In this document: positions 49,166-58,310 of the stretch, piece after piece
How positions within the stretch are numbered: the stretch's first letter is position 1
How the letters are laid out: every line of letters begins with the position of its first letter
Origin: Kushneria indalinina DSM 14324
GTDB taxonomy: Bacteria > Pseudomonadota > Gammaproteobacteria > Pseudomonadales > Halomonadaceae
NCBI RefSeq assembly: GCF_003385845.1
Contig: NZ_QRDJ01000006.1
Coordinates: 62,001 to 126,000, forward strand
Direction of reading: 5' to 3'
DNA: 64,000 nt
Notes under the pieces: model-generated
Database searches by the model: none
Told to the model about the DNA's origin: nothing
Seen by the model: only the letters and a program-made list of their open reading frames with translations
Program-made: the position numbers and the translations under genes

Positions 49166-49627
49166 ATGCTGGATACCATCAATGAGTTCTTCGAGCGCTT
49201 GAACGGACGTTCGCCGGGGGAGCAGGACCATGAGATGACGCTGGAGCTGGCGGTGGCCGCACTGATGTGTGAAGTCATGCGCGCTGACGGTGACATGAAG
49301 GCGATCGAGCAACAGACGCTGCGCGACATGCTGCGCCGTCGATTTGATCTGGATGACAGCGCGGTGGAAACGCTGGTCGACATGGCGCATCAGGAGGTCG
49401 AGGACTCAGTGGATCACTACCAGTTCGTGCGTCTGATCCGGGACGAATATGACTACCCACAGCGGGTGGCGCTGATCGGTCGGCTCTGGCGTGTGGCCTA
49501 CGCCGATGGTGCGCTGGACCCGCTGGAGGAGGCGCGCGTGCGCAAGATGGCCGAGCTGTTGTACGTCGACCATGCCGATTTCATCATGCAAAAGCTCGAG
49601 GTACAGCAGGCGCTGGGTCTGGCGTAG
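49166..49627 (+). CDS. TerB-family protein
   Basis: 153 residues. MLDTINEFFERLNGRSPGEQDHEMTLELAVAALMCEVMRADGDMKAIEQQTLRDML has the TerB signature of acidic helices (E/D-x-D-G-D, and later AYADGALDPLEEARVRKMAELL). TerB-like domains bind metals. In other bacteria TerB is part of the tellurite/stress Ter system. No ter genes are nearby, so this lone copy is of unknown function. The ATG at 49166 follows TCAGGAG. Confidence 0.85.
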   Translation: MLDTINEFFERLNGRSPGEQDHEMTLELAVAALMCEVMRADGDMKAIEQQTLRDMLRRRFDLDDSAVETLVDMAHQEVEDSVDHYQFVRLIRDEYDYPQRVALIGRLWRVAYADGALDPLEEARVRKMAELLYVDHADFIMQKLEVQQALGLA

Positions 49628-49683
49628 TATGCTTTTGCCCCTTGCTCATGTTGTTTTCCTGCCACCGCCCACCAGGATGTCCC

Positions 49684-50661
49684 GTGTTGTTCACTCTCTC
49701 TCTTCGTTCGGGCATGTTTTCCTGTCTGGGCATGCTGCTGGCAGGTCTGGCGTCATCAGCTGCTGCCGGGGGGGATGACGTTCCCGATACCCGGCAGCTG
49801 CCGCCTCAGGCCTATAACGGCTACCTGGAACAGCACACGGTGCCGCTCTGGGCAGGGGACGTGCCGGACGCGCAGGGCGAAGGCTTTCGTGACCGGCCCA
49901 CCCTGACCATCTATCCGCCCGGGCAGCAGCCCAACGGGACGGCGGTCATCATTGCCCCCGGCGGCGCCTATCAGGTGCTGTCCGACAATACCGAAGGGCG
50001 CCAGATCGCCAACTGGTTCAACACCCGGGGCGTGGTGGCGTTCGTGCTCAAGTATCGGCTGGGGCCGGATTATCCGATGCCGGTACCGCTGGAAGATGCC
50101 CAGCGCGCCATGCGCTGGGTGCGCGCCCACGCCGAGGAGTTCAGCATTGACCCGGATCGGGTCGGCATGGCCGGCTTCTCGGCGGGCGGGCACCTGGCGG
50201 CACTGACCGGCACGCGCTTTGACCAGGGCGATACCGACGCCGATGATCCGGTCGAACGCCAGCGCAGCCAGCCCGATTTTCTGGTGCTGGGCTATCCGGC
50301 GCTGGTGATGTTCAGTGACCCGGACAGCCGGATCGATTATTGCACGCTGATGGGGCTGGATGAGTGTGATCAAAACTGGCGGGAGCGCTACCGTCCCGAG
50401 CGACAGGTTACCGGGCAGACACCCCCCACCTTTATCTATCAGACCACCAACGATGAGCTGGTGCCGCCGCAGGGCAGCATCGATCTCTATACGGCACTGG
50501 TCAACGCCCACGTGCCGGCCGAGATGCATCTTTTCGGCAACGGGCCACACGGTTCGGGGCTGGGCATGGGAAATGTCGCCCTTGATGGCTGGACCACCCT
50601 GCTGGATCACTGGCTGCGTGGTCGTGGCCTCTACGAGCGCGCGCAGCCGTCAGAGCACTGA
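49684..50661 (+). CDS. Exported alpha/beta hydrolase (acetyl-xylan-esterase-like)
   Basis: About 325 residues from the GTG at 49684, which has AGGATG upstream. A signal peptide (LRSGMFSCLGMLLAGLASSAAA) is followed by AVIIAPGGAYQVLSDNTEG with an HGG-like oxyanion region, and MAGFSAGGHLAALTG with the nucleophile Ser. The catalytic His is probably in GNGPHGSGLG and the acid in TNDELVPP. The family (BD-FAE/esterase) includes carbohydrate-ester deacetylases. Substrate unknown. An upstream ATG at 49648 would give a longer non-signal head. Confidence 0.83.
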   Translation: MLFTLSLRSGMFSCLGMLLAGLASSAAAGGDDVPDTRQLPPQAYNGYLEQHTVPLWAGDVPDAQGEGFRDRPTLTIYPPGQQPNGTAVIIAPGGAYQVLSDNTEGRQIANWFNTRGVVAFVLKYRLGPDYPMPVPLEDAQRAMRWVRAHAEEFSIDPDRVGMAGFSAGGHLAALTGTRFDQGDTDADDPVERQRSQPDFLVLGYPALVMFSDPDSRIDYCTLMGLDECDQNWRERYRPERQVTGQTPPTFIYQTTNDELVPPQGSIDLYTALVNAHVPAEMHLFGNGPHGSGLGMGNVALDGWTTLLDHWLRGRGLYERAQPSEH

Positions 50662-50667
50662 ACCGGC

Positions 50668-51783
50668 TCAGGCGGCGGTGTCCTCGTCGTCGTCATCATC
50701 GGGGGCGAGCATCGTCTCCGTGATGGCCTCACCGATCTGCTTGAACAGTGCTTCGGCGGGCGCGCCCTCGTCCATGTCTTCGATGCAGGCGGCAATCACG
50801 ATCGCGTTGTCCGGCTCGTCCGGGCGGATCACGCCCATGTGACAGGCACGCTGGTGCTGGGTGCCGGTTTTCTGGATAAAACTCACGTCCTGCGGCAGTC
50901 CGCCTTCCAGTCGATAGCCGTCATAACGATCGATCTTGAGATTGTCGAACAGCAGCTCGCGGTGCTCCTCGTTGATCAACTCGCCGCGAACCAGCGCGGT
51001 GAGCAGGTCGGCGTAGCCCTTGAGCGTGGCGCTATTGACGCGCGTGTCGTAGTAGCGATCAAAGGCGGTGGTCATGTCATCGGTGTTTAGCGCCTCGCGA
51101 TCGACGTCGAGGGTGCGCGCCAGTGCTGCCACGCGTTCATCGCCGATCGGCGCCGAGGCAATTTCGACAAGCTGCTCGCGGTCCAGCGTCCGGGCGTCGG
51201 GATGGATGTCGCCGTACACGCTGTAGCGCACCTCGGCCAGCGTGGTCAGAGGCTCAAAGTCGCTGCTGCCAAAAAAGCCCTGACGCGTCATCTGCTGAAG
51301 CTGGCCATTGAGCGTGTCCACACCGATGGCCTCGATCAGCATGTCGGTGGCGACGTTGTCGCTGTCGATCAGCATGCGCTCCAAAAGGTTGTCGAGGCTG
51401 TAGGCCTGACCGGGCTCCACCCAGAGCAGTTCACCGGCGCCATCGATGCGCTGTGAGGCCTCAAGCGTCAGTTCATCGTCCAGCGAGCGTTCGCCTGCCT
51501 CGACCTGTTGCAGCAGCACGATGGCGACGGGCACCTTGACCGCCGAGGAGAGATACCAGAGCCGGTCGCTCTTGTGATCAAGGCTCGTATCATCCGCGAG
51601 GCGGTGAACATGGACGCCCAGCGTGCCCTCTGCCTCGTTATCCAGCGTGGTAATGCGCTCGCCCAGGGTCTTCACCCAGTTCTCCTCCGGGCGCGTGTCC
51701 TCGGCGTAAAGGGCGGCGCTGGACAAGACCAGCAGGCCGGCAGTCACAAATGACCCGGTTCGGGCCGACAGGAAACGTGTCAT
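50668..51783 (-). CDS. Exported beta-lactamase-fold serine hydrolase 1
   Basis: 371 residues with a signal peptide (about 1-27). The penicillin-binding-fold motifs are visible: SAVK (Ser80, Lys83), SDN (141-143) and KTG (305-307). The E-x-x-L-N omega-loop of true class A enzymes is not obvious, so it may be a peptidase, transpeptidase-like or other serine hydrolase. A poly-Asp tail APDDDDDEDTAA is unusual. It shares layout with the next gene and is probably a duplicate. It is separated from it by about 58 bases. Confidence 0.82.
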   Translation of the reverse strand: MTRFLSARTGSFVTAGLLVLSSAALYAEDTRPEENWVKTLGERITTLDNEAEGTLGVHVHRLADDTSLDHKSDRLWYLSSAVKVPVAIVLLQQVEAGERSLDDELTLEASQRIDGAGELLWVEPGQAYSLDNLLERMLIDSDNVATDMLIEAIGVDTLNGQLQQMTRQGFFGSSDFEPLTTLAEVRYSVYGDIHPDARTLDREQLVEIASAPIGDERVAALARTLDVDREALNTDDMTTAFDRYYDTRVNSATLKGYADLLTALVRGELINEEHRELLFDNLKIDRYDGYRLEGGLPQDVSFIQKTGTQHQRACHMGVIRPDEPDNAIVIAACIEDMDEGAPAEALFKQIGEAITETMLAPDDDDDEDTAA

Positions 51784-51841
51784 GTTTGTTCTCGTTGTTC
51801 ATGAAAGATGATTGGCCGCCAGGGCGAGCCCGGCGGTGGCA

Positions 51842-52987
51842 TCAGCGAAAGACGCCGGATTGCCAGATGGCCTGGCCTACCTCCTTCAATGCCTGTTCCG
51901 AGCGCGCCAGCGACAGCGAGCCGCGGGTGCAGGCCACCACCGCAACGCGTTGCGGACCGTCGTCGCTGTCATGAATGGCAATGCCGCCATCGCAGAAGCG
52001 GCCGCGCTGGGTGCCGGTCTTGTGGGCAAAGGTCACCGTGTCGGGCCAGGCCGCGCGCAGACGGTTGGTGCCCGTGCGGGTGCGTGCCATGACGCCCATC
52101 AGCGCATCGGTGCTTTCGGGCGACAGCGTCTCGCCGCGTGCCAGCCGTGTGAGCAGTCGATCAAGGGCATCCAGCCGGGCGCTGTTGAGACCGGTGGCGT
52201 AGTAGCCTTCAAACGCCTCGCTTAAATCGCGGGCGCGAAAATCGCTGACCGGTACGCCAATGAAACGGCTGATCGCGGCCAGACGGGCCTTTTCTTCGCG
52301 GGCCTTGCGAATATCAACGAACTCGAGCCCGTCGAGCGCCATGGCGTTGGGGTGAAACTCGCTGTAAGCGTAGCGACGCACATCGGCAAGCGTTGTGATG
52401 CGCTCGAAGCCTTCCGGCACCAGTTCAGCCAGATGCTCATTGACGCGCTCGGCCCCGACGCGGCGAATCAGCATGTCGGTTGCGGTGTTGTCGCTGCGGG
52501 TGATCATCTGCTCGAGCAGCCAGCGCAGGCTCAGCTGCTCGCCCGCACCGTGCCAGTTGGTTTCCCCGGCGCCGTCCACATAGTCGCTGCGCTCAAGGGT
52601 CATGGTGTCATCGAGACTGAGCCTGCCGGCATCGACCTCGTCCATCAGCGCCAGCGCGACCGGTACCTTGACCATCGAGGCCAGATACCAGTTTTGTTCG
52701 CCATGAAAGGAGAAGCGGTTGTCATCGTCGAGATCGCGCACGACCACGCCGATCTCGCCCGGATAGGCGGCGTTGATGCGCTCGATATCGCCGGTCAGGC
52801 GCTCGGCCCAGTCGACTCGGGGTCTGGCATCGACATGCTCGCTCAGTGACTGCGCGATGACCTGTCCGGGCAGGGCAGCGAGCAACAGCACAGAGGCGAT
52901 GAATGCGGTCAGGCGAGGGCGACCCGGTTTCTGGATGGCGGATACGGCGGTGCGACAGCGTGCTTCCATACGGCTTTGAACTTCCAT
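51842..52987 (-). CDS. Exported beta-lactamase-fold serine hydrolase 2
   Basis: About 381 residues from the ATG at 52987 (alternative 52969). A signal peptide includes FIASVLLLAALPGQVIAQS. Motifs are SMVK in YLASMVKVPVALALM, SDN in ITRSDNTATDMLIRR and KTG in FAHKTGTQRGRFCDGG. The two adjacent genes share the spacing of motifs and the sequences D-x-GAGE and SDNxATDML. The lack of a clear catalytic Glu in the omega loop also applies here. It diverges from arfB. Confidence 0.8.
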   Translation of the reverse strand: MEVQSRMEARCRTAVSAIQKPGRPRLTAFIASVLLLAALPGQVIAQSLSEHVDARPRVDWAERLTGDIERINAAYPGEIGVVVRDLDDDNRFSFHGEQNWYLASMVKVPVALALMDEVDAGRLSLDDTMTLERSDYVDGAGETNWHGAGEQLSLRWLLEQMITRSDNTATDMLIRRVGAERVNEHLAELVPEGFERITTLADVRRYAYSEFHPNAMALDGLEFVDIRKAREEKARLAAISRFIGVPVSDFRARDLSEAFEGYYATGLNSARLDALDRLLTRLARGETLSPESTDALMGVMARTRTGTNRLRAAWPDTVTFAHKTGTQRGRFCDGGIAIHDSDDGPQRVAVVACTRGSLSLARSEQALKEVGQAIWQSGVFR

Positions 52988-53146
52988 GACAACGGGTGTG
53001 CTGTTATTGGCGCAAGGTGTCATGGGAGTATAGAGAGCAGACTTGTATATGATGCCTGGCCTCAGGCGCACTTAAGACATCCCGCAAATACTCCCGATGA
53101 TCCGGGGGACGTATTAAAAGACCTTCGGGTCCGGAAACAGGATTTC

Positions 53147-53557
53147 ATGCAGATATCACGTCACATTGCCATCGACGACAACGACTATGAGCTGCGCGCC
53201 ATTCGCGCCCAGGGCGCCGGCGGACAGAACGTCAACAAGGTGGCCTCGGCCATTCATCTGCGCATGGACATACAACAAAGCAGCCTCGCACAGGAGTACA
53301 AGGACCGGCTGCTGGCGCTGAACGATCACCGCATTACCTCAAGCGGTCTGATCATCATCAAGGCGCAGTCCCATCGCACCCAGGAGCTCAACCGCCAGGA
53401 GGCGCTCATGCGCCTTCGAGCGCTGATCAAGTCGGTGGTCTATACCGCCAGACCGCGCAAGGCGACCAGGCCGACGCTTGGGTCCAAAAAGCGCCGGCTC
53501 GAGGGCAAGAAACAGCGCGGTCAGAAAAAGGCCATGCGCGGGCGCGTGGATCACTAA
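53147..53557 (+). CDS. arfB: Alternative ribosome-rescue factor ArfB (YaeJ)
   Basis: 136 residues. The GGQ peptidyl-tRNA hydrolase motif lies in IRAQGAGGQNVNKVASAIHLR. The basic C-terminal tail (RPRKATRPTLGSKKRRLEGKKQRGQKKAMRGR) enters the mRNA channel. ArfB releases peptides from stalled ribosomes. The ATG at 53147 follows CAGGA and matches the family; an upstream in-frame region is not coding-like. Confidence 0.93.
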   Translation: MQISRHIAIDDNDYELRAIRAQGAGGQNVNKVASAIHLRMDIQQSSLAQEYKDRLLALNDHRITSSGLIIIKAQSHRTQELNRQEALMRLRALIKSVVYTARPRKATRPTLGSKKRRLEGKKQRGQKKAMRGRVDH

Positions 53558-53707
53558 GACGAAAGATGCCCTCTGAACGGACGGCGCGTGGCCATATCCG
53601 AGTGTTTCACCTGGGATTGTCGGCGGGTGAGGGTTTATACTGTCGCTCGATCATGACATCGCAGGGTTTACAGGCGGTGTCGGCAGGAAATGGACAGGAG
53701 ACAAGCA

Positions 53708-54514
53708 GTGCTCGAAACAGTCAAACATGTGGTGGCCGTGGCCTCCGGCAAGGGCGGTGTGGGCAAGTCCACCGTTACCGTTAACCTGGCACTGGCCATG
53801 GCCGCTCAGGGCCATCGCGTGGGCCTGCTGGACGCCGATATCTACGGTCCCAGCCAGGCGCAGATGCTGGGCATCGAACCCGGCACCCGACCCACCATGG
53901 TCGATGACAAGACCATGAAGCCGATCGAGGCGCACGGGCTCAAGATGATGTCGATGGCGGTGCTGGTGGATACCGAAACCGCCATGGTGTGGCGCGGACC
54001 GATGGTCGCCGGTGCCTTCCAGCAGCTTCTGACCCAGACCGGCTGGGGGGAGCTTGATTATCTCTTCATCGACATGCCGCCGGGCACCGGTGACATTCAG
54101 CTGACGCTGTCGCAGCAGGTGCCGGTGTCGGGCTCGGTGATCGTCACCACCCCGCAGGACATCGCCCTGCTGGACGCGCGCAAGGGCATCGAGATGTTCC
54201 GCAAGGTCAACGTGCCGGTGCTGGGCGTGGTCGAGAACATGAGCACCCACGTGTGCTCGAACTGCGGTCATGAAGAGGCGGTCTTCGGCGAGGGTGGCGG
54301 TGCCCGCATTGCGGCGCAGTACGACACCGAAGTGCTGGGCCGGCTGCCGCTGACCATGAGCATTCGTGAGCAGGTCGATGGCGGTCGCCCGACCGTGGTC
54401 GCTGACCCCGAAAGCGATGCCGCGCGCTCGTTCATGGCGATCAGCGCCCGCATCGATGAGCAGCTCGGCGCCAAAACGCGCGAAAGCGGCCCGTCGATCA
54501 GCTTCGGCGAATAA
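53708..54514 (+). CDS. apbC: Iron-sulfur cluster carrier ApbC (Mrp)
   Basis: About 268 residues from a GTG at 53708 with ACAGGAG seven to eight bases upstream. ASGKGGVGKSTVTVNLALAM is the deviant Walker A, and LDADIYGPSQAQMLG, FIDMPPGTGDIQLTL and CSNCGHEEAVFGEGGG (the CxxC that holds the cluster) are typical of Mrp/NBP35. The N-terminal MIP18-like domain of longer Mrp proteins is missing. An ATG at 53690 would add only six residues. It precedes dcd. Confidence 0.93.
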   Translation: MLETVKHVVAVASGKGGVGKSTVTVNLALAMAAQGHRVGLLDADIYGPSQAQMLGIEPGTRPTMVDDKTMKPIEAHGLKMMSMAVLVDTETAMVWRGPMVAGAFQQLLTQTGWGELDYLFIDMPPGTGDIQLTLSQQVPVSGSVIVTTPQDIALLDARKGIEMFRKVNVPVLGVVENMSTHVCSNCGHEEAVFGEGGGARIAAQYDTEVLGRLPLTMSIREQVDGGRPTVVADPESDAARSFMAISARIDEQLGAKTRESGPSISFGE

Positions 54515-54701
54515 CGCTCAACACCCGCAGCGGCGGCAGGTCGGGCTGGAGACTGCCAGCGGCAGGCTTTAGTCCGGCCGGACGTGCCGGTATCATGGCC
54601 GTTTTGCGCGGCATTCAGTACGGCCATCGGCCACGTTAATGTCGCGCTACCATCCCCGGTTTTATCTTTCCTATTTCAGGCATTGCGACAGGACACCCCT
54701 C

Positions 54702-55268
54702 GTGAGCATCAAGGCAGACAAATGGATTCGCCGCATGGCGCAGGAACACGGCATGATCGAGCCGTTCGAGTATGATCAGGTCCGCCATGCCGGTGATCAG
54801 CGTGTCATCTCCTACGGTACGTCAAGCTACGGTTACGACGTGCGCTGCTCTGATGAGTTCAAGGTTTTCACCAATATCCACTCCGCCACCGTCGATCCCA
54901 AGTATTTCGACGAGAAAAGCTTTGTGGATGTGAAGGGCGATGCCTGCGTGATTCCGCCCAACTCCTTTGCGCTGGCACGTACGGTGGAGTATTTCCGCAT
55001 TCCGCGTAACGTGCTGACCATCTGTCTTGGCAAGTCGACCTACGCGCGCTGCGGCATCATCGTCAACGTCACGCCGCTGGAGCCGGAGTGGGAAGGGCAC
55101 GTAACGCTCGAGTTTTCCAACACCACCAATCTGCCGGCGCGTATCTACGCCAACGAAGGCGTGGCGCAGATGCTCTTTTTCGAGTCCGATGAGGTATGCG
55201 ATACCTCCTACAAGGACCGCGGCGGCAAGTACATGGGTCAGCGCGGCGTGACGCTGCCGCGCACGTAA
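54702..55268 (+). CDS. dcd: dCTP deaminase
   Basis: 188 residues from GTG at 54702, with CAGGAC upstream. [22 protein letters not shown] is the family start. [22 protein letters not shown] and [35 protein letters not shown] carry the active-site residues (Ser, Arg, Glu). It deaminates dCTP to dUTP, feeding dTMP synthesis. The apbC-dcd order is shared with Pseudomonas. A frame 63 bases longer at the 5' end is not used. Confidence 0.95.
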   Translation: MSIKADKWIRRMAQEHGMIEPFEYDQVRHAGDQRVISYGTSSYGYDVRCSDEFKVFTNIHSATVDPKYFDEKSFVDVKGDACVIPPNSFALARTVEYFRIPRNVLTICLGKSTYARCGIIVNVTPLEPEWEGHVTLEFSNTTNLPARIYANEGVAQMLFFESDEVCDTSYKDRGGKYMGQRGVTLPRT

Positions 55269-55285
55269 GCCCTGCAATGGCCCGG

Positions 55286-55717
55286 CTAGCCCAGATGGGT
55301 ACTGCTGCCGGGCTCTTCCTCCCACGACATCTCTTCCAGACCGTGCACGATGCCGCAGTCCCCCACGGGGCTGGCATGGCCGCACTTCTTTTGCAGGTTC
55401 CTGAGCTGCCCGTGCAGCTGGGAAAGCTCCCTGAGACGCACCTCGACGTGCTGGATGTGCTCATCCAGCAGCGCATCGATGGCCTGACAGTCGCCTCGTG
55501 GATCGTCCACCAGCGCCAGCAGCGCATGAATCTCGGCATGGCTCATGGCCAGCGCCCGGCAGTTGCGGATAAAGCTCAGTCGCTTGAGATGGGCCGGGCC
55601 GTAATGGCGGTAGTTGCTCTCGCTGCGGCTCGGGGCCGGCAGCAGCCCCTCGCGCTCGTAAAAGCGGATGGTCTGGCTGCTGCAGCCGGTCTCTTTTGCC
55701 AGTTCTCCAATCTTCAT
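55286..55717 (-). CDS. cadR: CadR/PbrR-type MerR regulator
   Basis: 143 residues. MKIGELAKETGCSSQTIRFYEREGLLPAPSRSESNYRHYG is the MerR winged helix. Metal-site Cys are Cys77 (RGDC), Cys112 (KKCGH) and Cys121 (GDCGIVHGL), the spacing of Cd(II)/Pb(II)-responsive CadR/PbrR. A His-containing tail SSTHLG follows. It is divergent from the ATPase gene across 118 bases that hold the operator, so it very probably activates that gene when metal binds. Confidence 0.9.
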   Translation of the reverse strand: MKIGELAKETGCSSQTIRFYEREGLLPAPSRSESNYRHYGPAHLKRLSFIRNCRALAMSHAEIHALLALVDDPRGDCQAIDALLDEHIQHVEVRLRELSQLHGQLRNLQKKCGHASPVGDCGIVHGLEEMSWEEEPGSSTHLG

Positions 55718-55756
55718 GGCCTGCTCCCCTGGGTGGCGTGCGCTGCTCGGTAGTTC

Positions 55757-55790
55757 TTGACCTTATAGTCACTATAGGGTTTTGACTGGT
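55757..55790. promoter_or_regulatory. CadR-type operator and metal-responsive promoter
   Basis: TTGACC (-35, 55757-55762) overlaps a dyad from 55760 to 55780 with half-sites ACCTTATAG and CTATAGGGT. MerR-family promoters carry such a dyad in an over-long 19-20 base spacer that the activator untwists. The -10 around 55782-55788 is weak by eye. Confidence 0.7.
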
Positions 55791-55835
55791 GACTCTCCAG
55801 GCCTGCGGGCCATCCCGAAGTTAAAAGGAGCGCGC

Positions 55836-58280
55836 GTGGCACATCACAGTGAGAAGTCATCGGGCAGCTTTTCTGTCTTTACGCCCGACAACAGTAGTGC
55901 ATCAACGGGCGAGCATTCGCTGTGCTGCACCCCCCGGCCGCCATCCGCCTGCGGCGAATCTCAAACGCAGCCCTGCTGTGAACCTCAAGCATCGTCCTCC
56001 TGCTGCGGCTCGTCGAGTGGCCCGACAGCCTCCAGGGCCACCAACGGTTGCTGTGGCGCTGATGACACCCGGGTGCCGCCTGATGATGACTCCCTCACCG
56101 GCAGCGTGCGCGAGGGCGACCAGCTGCGCACCAGCATGCGCATTGCGCAGATGTGCTGTCCGGTCGAGGAGCAGATGATCCGCAAGCAGCTATCCACGCG
56201 CGAAGACGTTGAACGCCTGGAGTTCAACCTGTTGCAGCGGGTGCTGACCGTGGTGCACGACCCCCGGGCGCTGGAGGAGATTCTGGCCGACATTCGTGCG
56301 CTGGGGTTTGTGCCGGAGCTTGCCGACGAGCGCGGCAGGCTCGGCCGGGCAGAAGAGACGCCCGCCCCCTGGACGCCGCTGATCATGAGCGGTGTTGCCG
56401 CGTTTGCCTCCGAGGCGGTTCAGTGGATGGCAGGGCCGGTATGGCTTGCGGCGGCGCTGGCACTGGCCGCCATTGCCGGTTGCGGACTGAACACCTGGCG
56501 CAAGGGCTGGATGGCCGTGCGGCATGGCAATCTCAATATCAATGCGCTGATGAGCATTGCCGTGACCGGGGCGCTGCTGATCGGCCATTGGCCCGAAGCG
56601 GCCATGGTCATGGTGCTGTTCAATCTGGCCGAGCGGATCGAGGCGCGCTCGCTGGCCCGGGCCCGGCATGCCATCGAAGATCTGATGAAGCTGGCCCCCG
56701 AGGTCGCCACCGTGCGCCTGGATGATGGTCGCTGGGAAGAAAGGCCGGTGGCAGATATCGCGATAGGGGCGTTGATTCGGGTGCGCCCTGGCGCCCGTAT
56801 CGGGCTGGATGGCAAGGTGGTTTCCGGGGCGTCCAGCGTCAACCAGGCCCCGATCACCGGGGAGAGCATGCCGGTCGACAAGGCGCCGGGAGACAGCGTC
56901 TACGCCGGGACCATCGTGGACGCCGGTGAACTTGAGTGTCGGGTGACCCGTCGGGCCGATGACTCGACCTTGGCGCGCATTATCAGTGCCGTGGAGCAGG
57001 CCCAGAGCGAAAGGGCGCCTACGCAGCGCTTCATCGATCGCTTCGCGCGCATTTATACCCCGGCGGTGGTGGCGATGGCGGCTCTGCTGGCGGTACTGCC
57101 GCCACTGCTGGCCGGCGGCGGCTGGCTCGACTGGATCTACCGGGCGCTGGTATTGCTGGTGATCGCCTGCCCCTGTGCGCTGGTCATTTCCACGCCGGTC
57201 ACGGTGGTCACGGGGCTGGCCAATGCGGCTCGGCGCGGCATTCTGATCAAGGGCGGCGTTCATCTGGAAGAGGGCCGCCGGCTGGGCTGGGTCGCGCTGG
57301 ACAAGACCGGCACGCTGACCCATGGCCGGCCGCAGCAGACCCACGCCGTGGTGCTGGACAGCGAGAACACTTCACGGGTGGCAGCGCTGGTGCTCGGCCT
57401 TGCCCGGCGCTCGGATCACCCGGTATCCATGGCACTGGCCCGTGCCGGGGAGGCCGAGGGTACGGTGCCCGCGCCCTTTGAGGCCATCGAAGCGCTGCCG
57501 GGGCGAGGCATCACCGGTCTCAGCGAGGGCCGGCGCTACTGGCTGGGCCATCAGGCGCTGGTGCGTGAGCGAGGCTGTCTGAGCGAGGCGCTCAAGACAC
57601 AGATCGAGACGCTTGAGGGTGAAGGGCGCACGGTGGTGGTGTTGATGGATGAGACCCGAGCACTCGCCGTTTATGCCGTGGCCGATACGCTCAGGGCCAC
57701 CAGCCGCGACGCGGTGAACGAGCTGCATCGTCTGGGCGTTCGCACCCTGATGCTGACCGGCGACAACCCCCATGCCGCCGACGCCATCGGGCGCAGTGTC
57801 GGCATCGATCGCATTGAAAGCGCGCTGATGCCGCAGGACAAGCTCTCGCACCTCGAGGCGCTGTCAGGGCAGGGGCGGGTGGCCATGATTGGTGACGGCA
57901 TCAACGATGCCCCGGCGCTGGCGCGCGCCGATATCGGCTTTGCCATGGGCGCCATGGGCACCGACAGCGCGATCGAAACGGCCGACGTGGCGCTCATGGA
58001 TGATGATCTGCGCAAGGTAGCGGCCTTCATCCGTTTGTCGCGGGCGACCCATCGTATCCTGATGCAGAACATCGCGCTGGCGCTGGGCATCAAGGCGGTG
58101 TTTCTCGCCCTCACCGTGGCAGGAATGGGAACCCTGTGGATGGCCGTGTTTGCCGACGTGGGCGCCAGCGTCCTGGTGGTGCTCAACGGGTTGCGGCTGC
58201 TGCGCCACGAGGCAAAGAGTGATCAGGACAACGCCGGCGCTGTCACCCCGACCAGGGTCTCGATGGGGGCGCATGCCTGA
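55836..58280 (+). CDS. cadA: Heavy-metal P-type ATPase (Cd/Pb/Zn exporter)
   Basis: About 814 residues from GTG at 55836 after AAAAGGAG. The first ~95 residues are rich in His and Cys (Cys pairs near 30-31, 47-48, 56-57 and 72-73). A pseudo-HMA domain carries QMCCPVEEQM, where related CadA proteins usually have MDCPTEE, i.e. Asp replaced by Cys. The ATPase core has VIACPCALVIST (CPC metal site), LDKTGTLTHG (phosphorylation Asp), SDHPVS, and MIGDGINDAPALARADIGFAMG. It exports divalent soft metals across the inner membrane and is paired with CadR. Confidence 0.93.
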   Translation: MAHHSEKSSGSFSVFTPDNSSASTGEHSLCCTPRPPSACGESQTQPCCEPQASSSCCGSSSGPTASRATNGCCGADDTRVPPDDDSLTGSVREGDQLRTSMRIAQMCCPVEEQMIRKQLSTREDVERLEFNLLQRVLTVVHDPRALEEILADIRALGFVPELADERGRLGRAEETPAPWTPLIMSGVAAFASEAVQWMAGPVWLAAALALAAIAGCGLNTWRKGWMAVRHGNLNINALMSIAVTGALLIGHWPEAAMVMVLFNLAERIEARSLARARHAIEDLMKLAPEVATVRLDDGRWEERPVADIAIGALIRVRPGARIGLDGKVVSGASSVNQAPITGESMPVDKAPGDSVYAGTIVDAGELECRVTRRADDSTLARIISAVEQAQSERAPTQRFIDRFARIYTPAVVAMAALLAVLPPLLAGGGWLDWIYRALVLLVIACPCALVISTPVTVVTGLANAARRGILIKGGVHLEEGRRLGWVALDKTGTLTHGRPQQTHAVVLDSENTSRVAALVLGLARRSDHPVSMALARAGEAEGTVPAPFEAIEALPGRGITGLSEGRRYWLGHQALVRERGCLSEALKTQIETLEGEGRTVVVLMDETRALAVYAVADTLRATSRDAVNELHRLGVRTLMLTGDNPHAADAIGRSVGIDRIESALMPQDKLSHLEALSGQGRVAMIGDGINDAPALARADIGFAMGAMGTDSAIETADVALMDDDLRKVAAFIRLSRATHRILMQNIALALGIKAVFLALTVAGMGTLWMAVFADVGASVLVVLNGLRLLRHEAKSDQDNAGAVTPTRVSMGAHA

Positions 58281-58310
58281 AGGTGACCCCGTGCCGGCCC
58301 CACGGGCCGG

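Noticed and set aside
50668-52987. Antibiotic-resistance class A beta-lactamases
   Set aside because: The SxxK, SDN and KTG motifs are present, but the class A omega-loop Glu was not seen, so resistance is not claimed.
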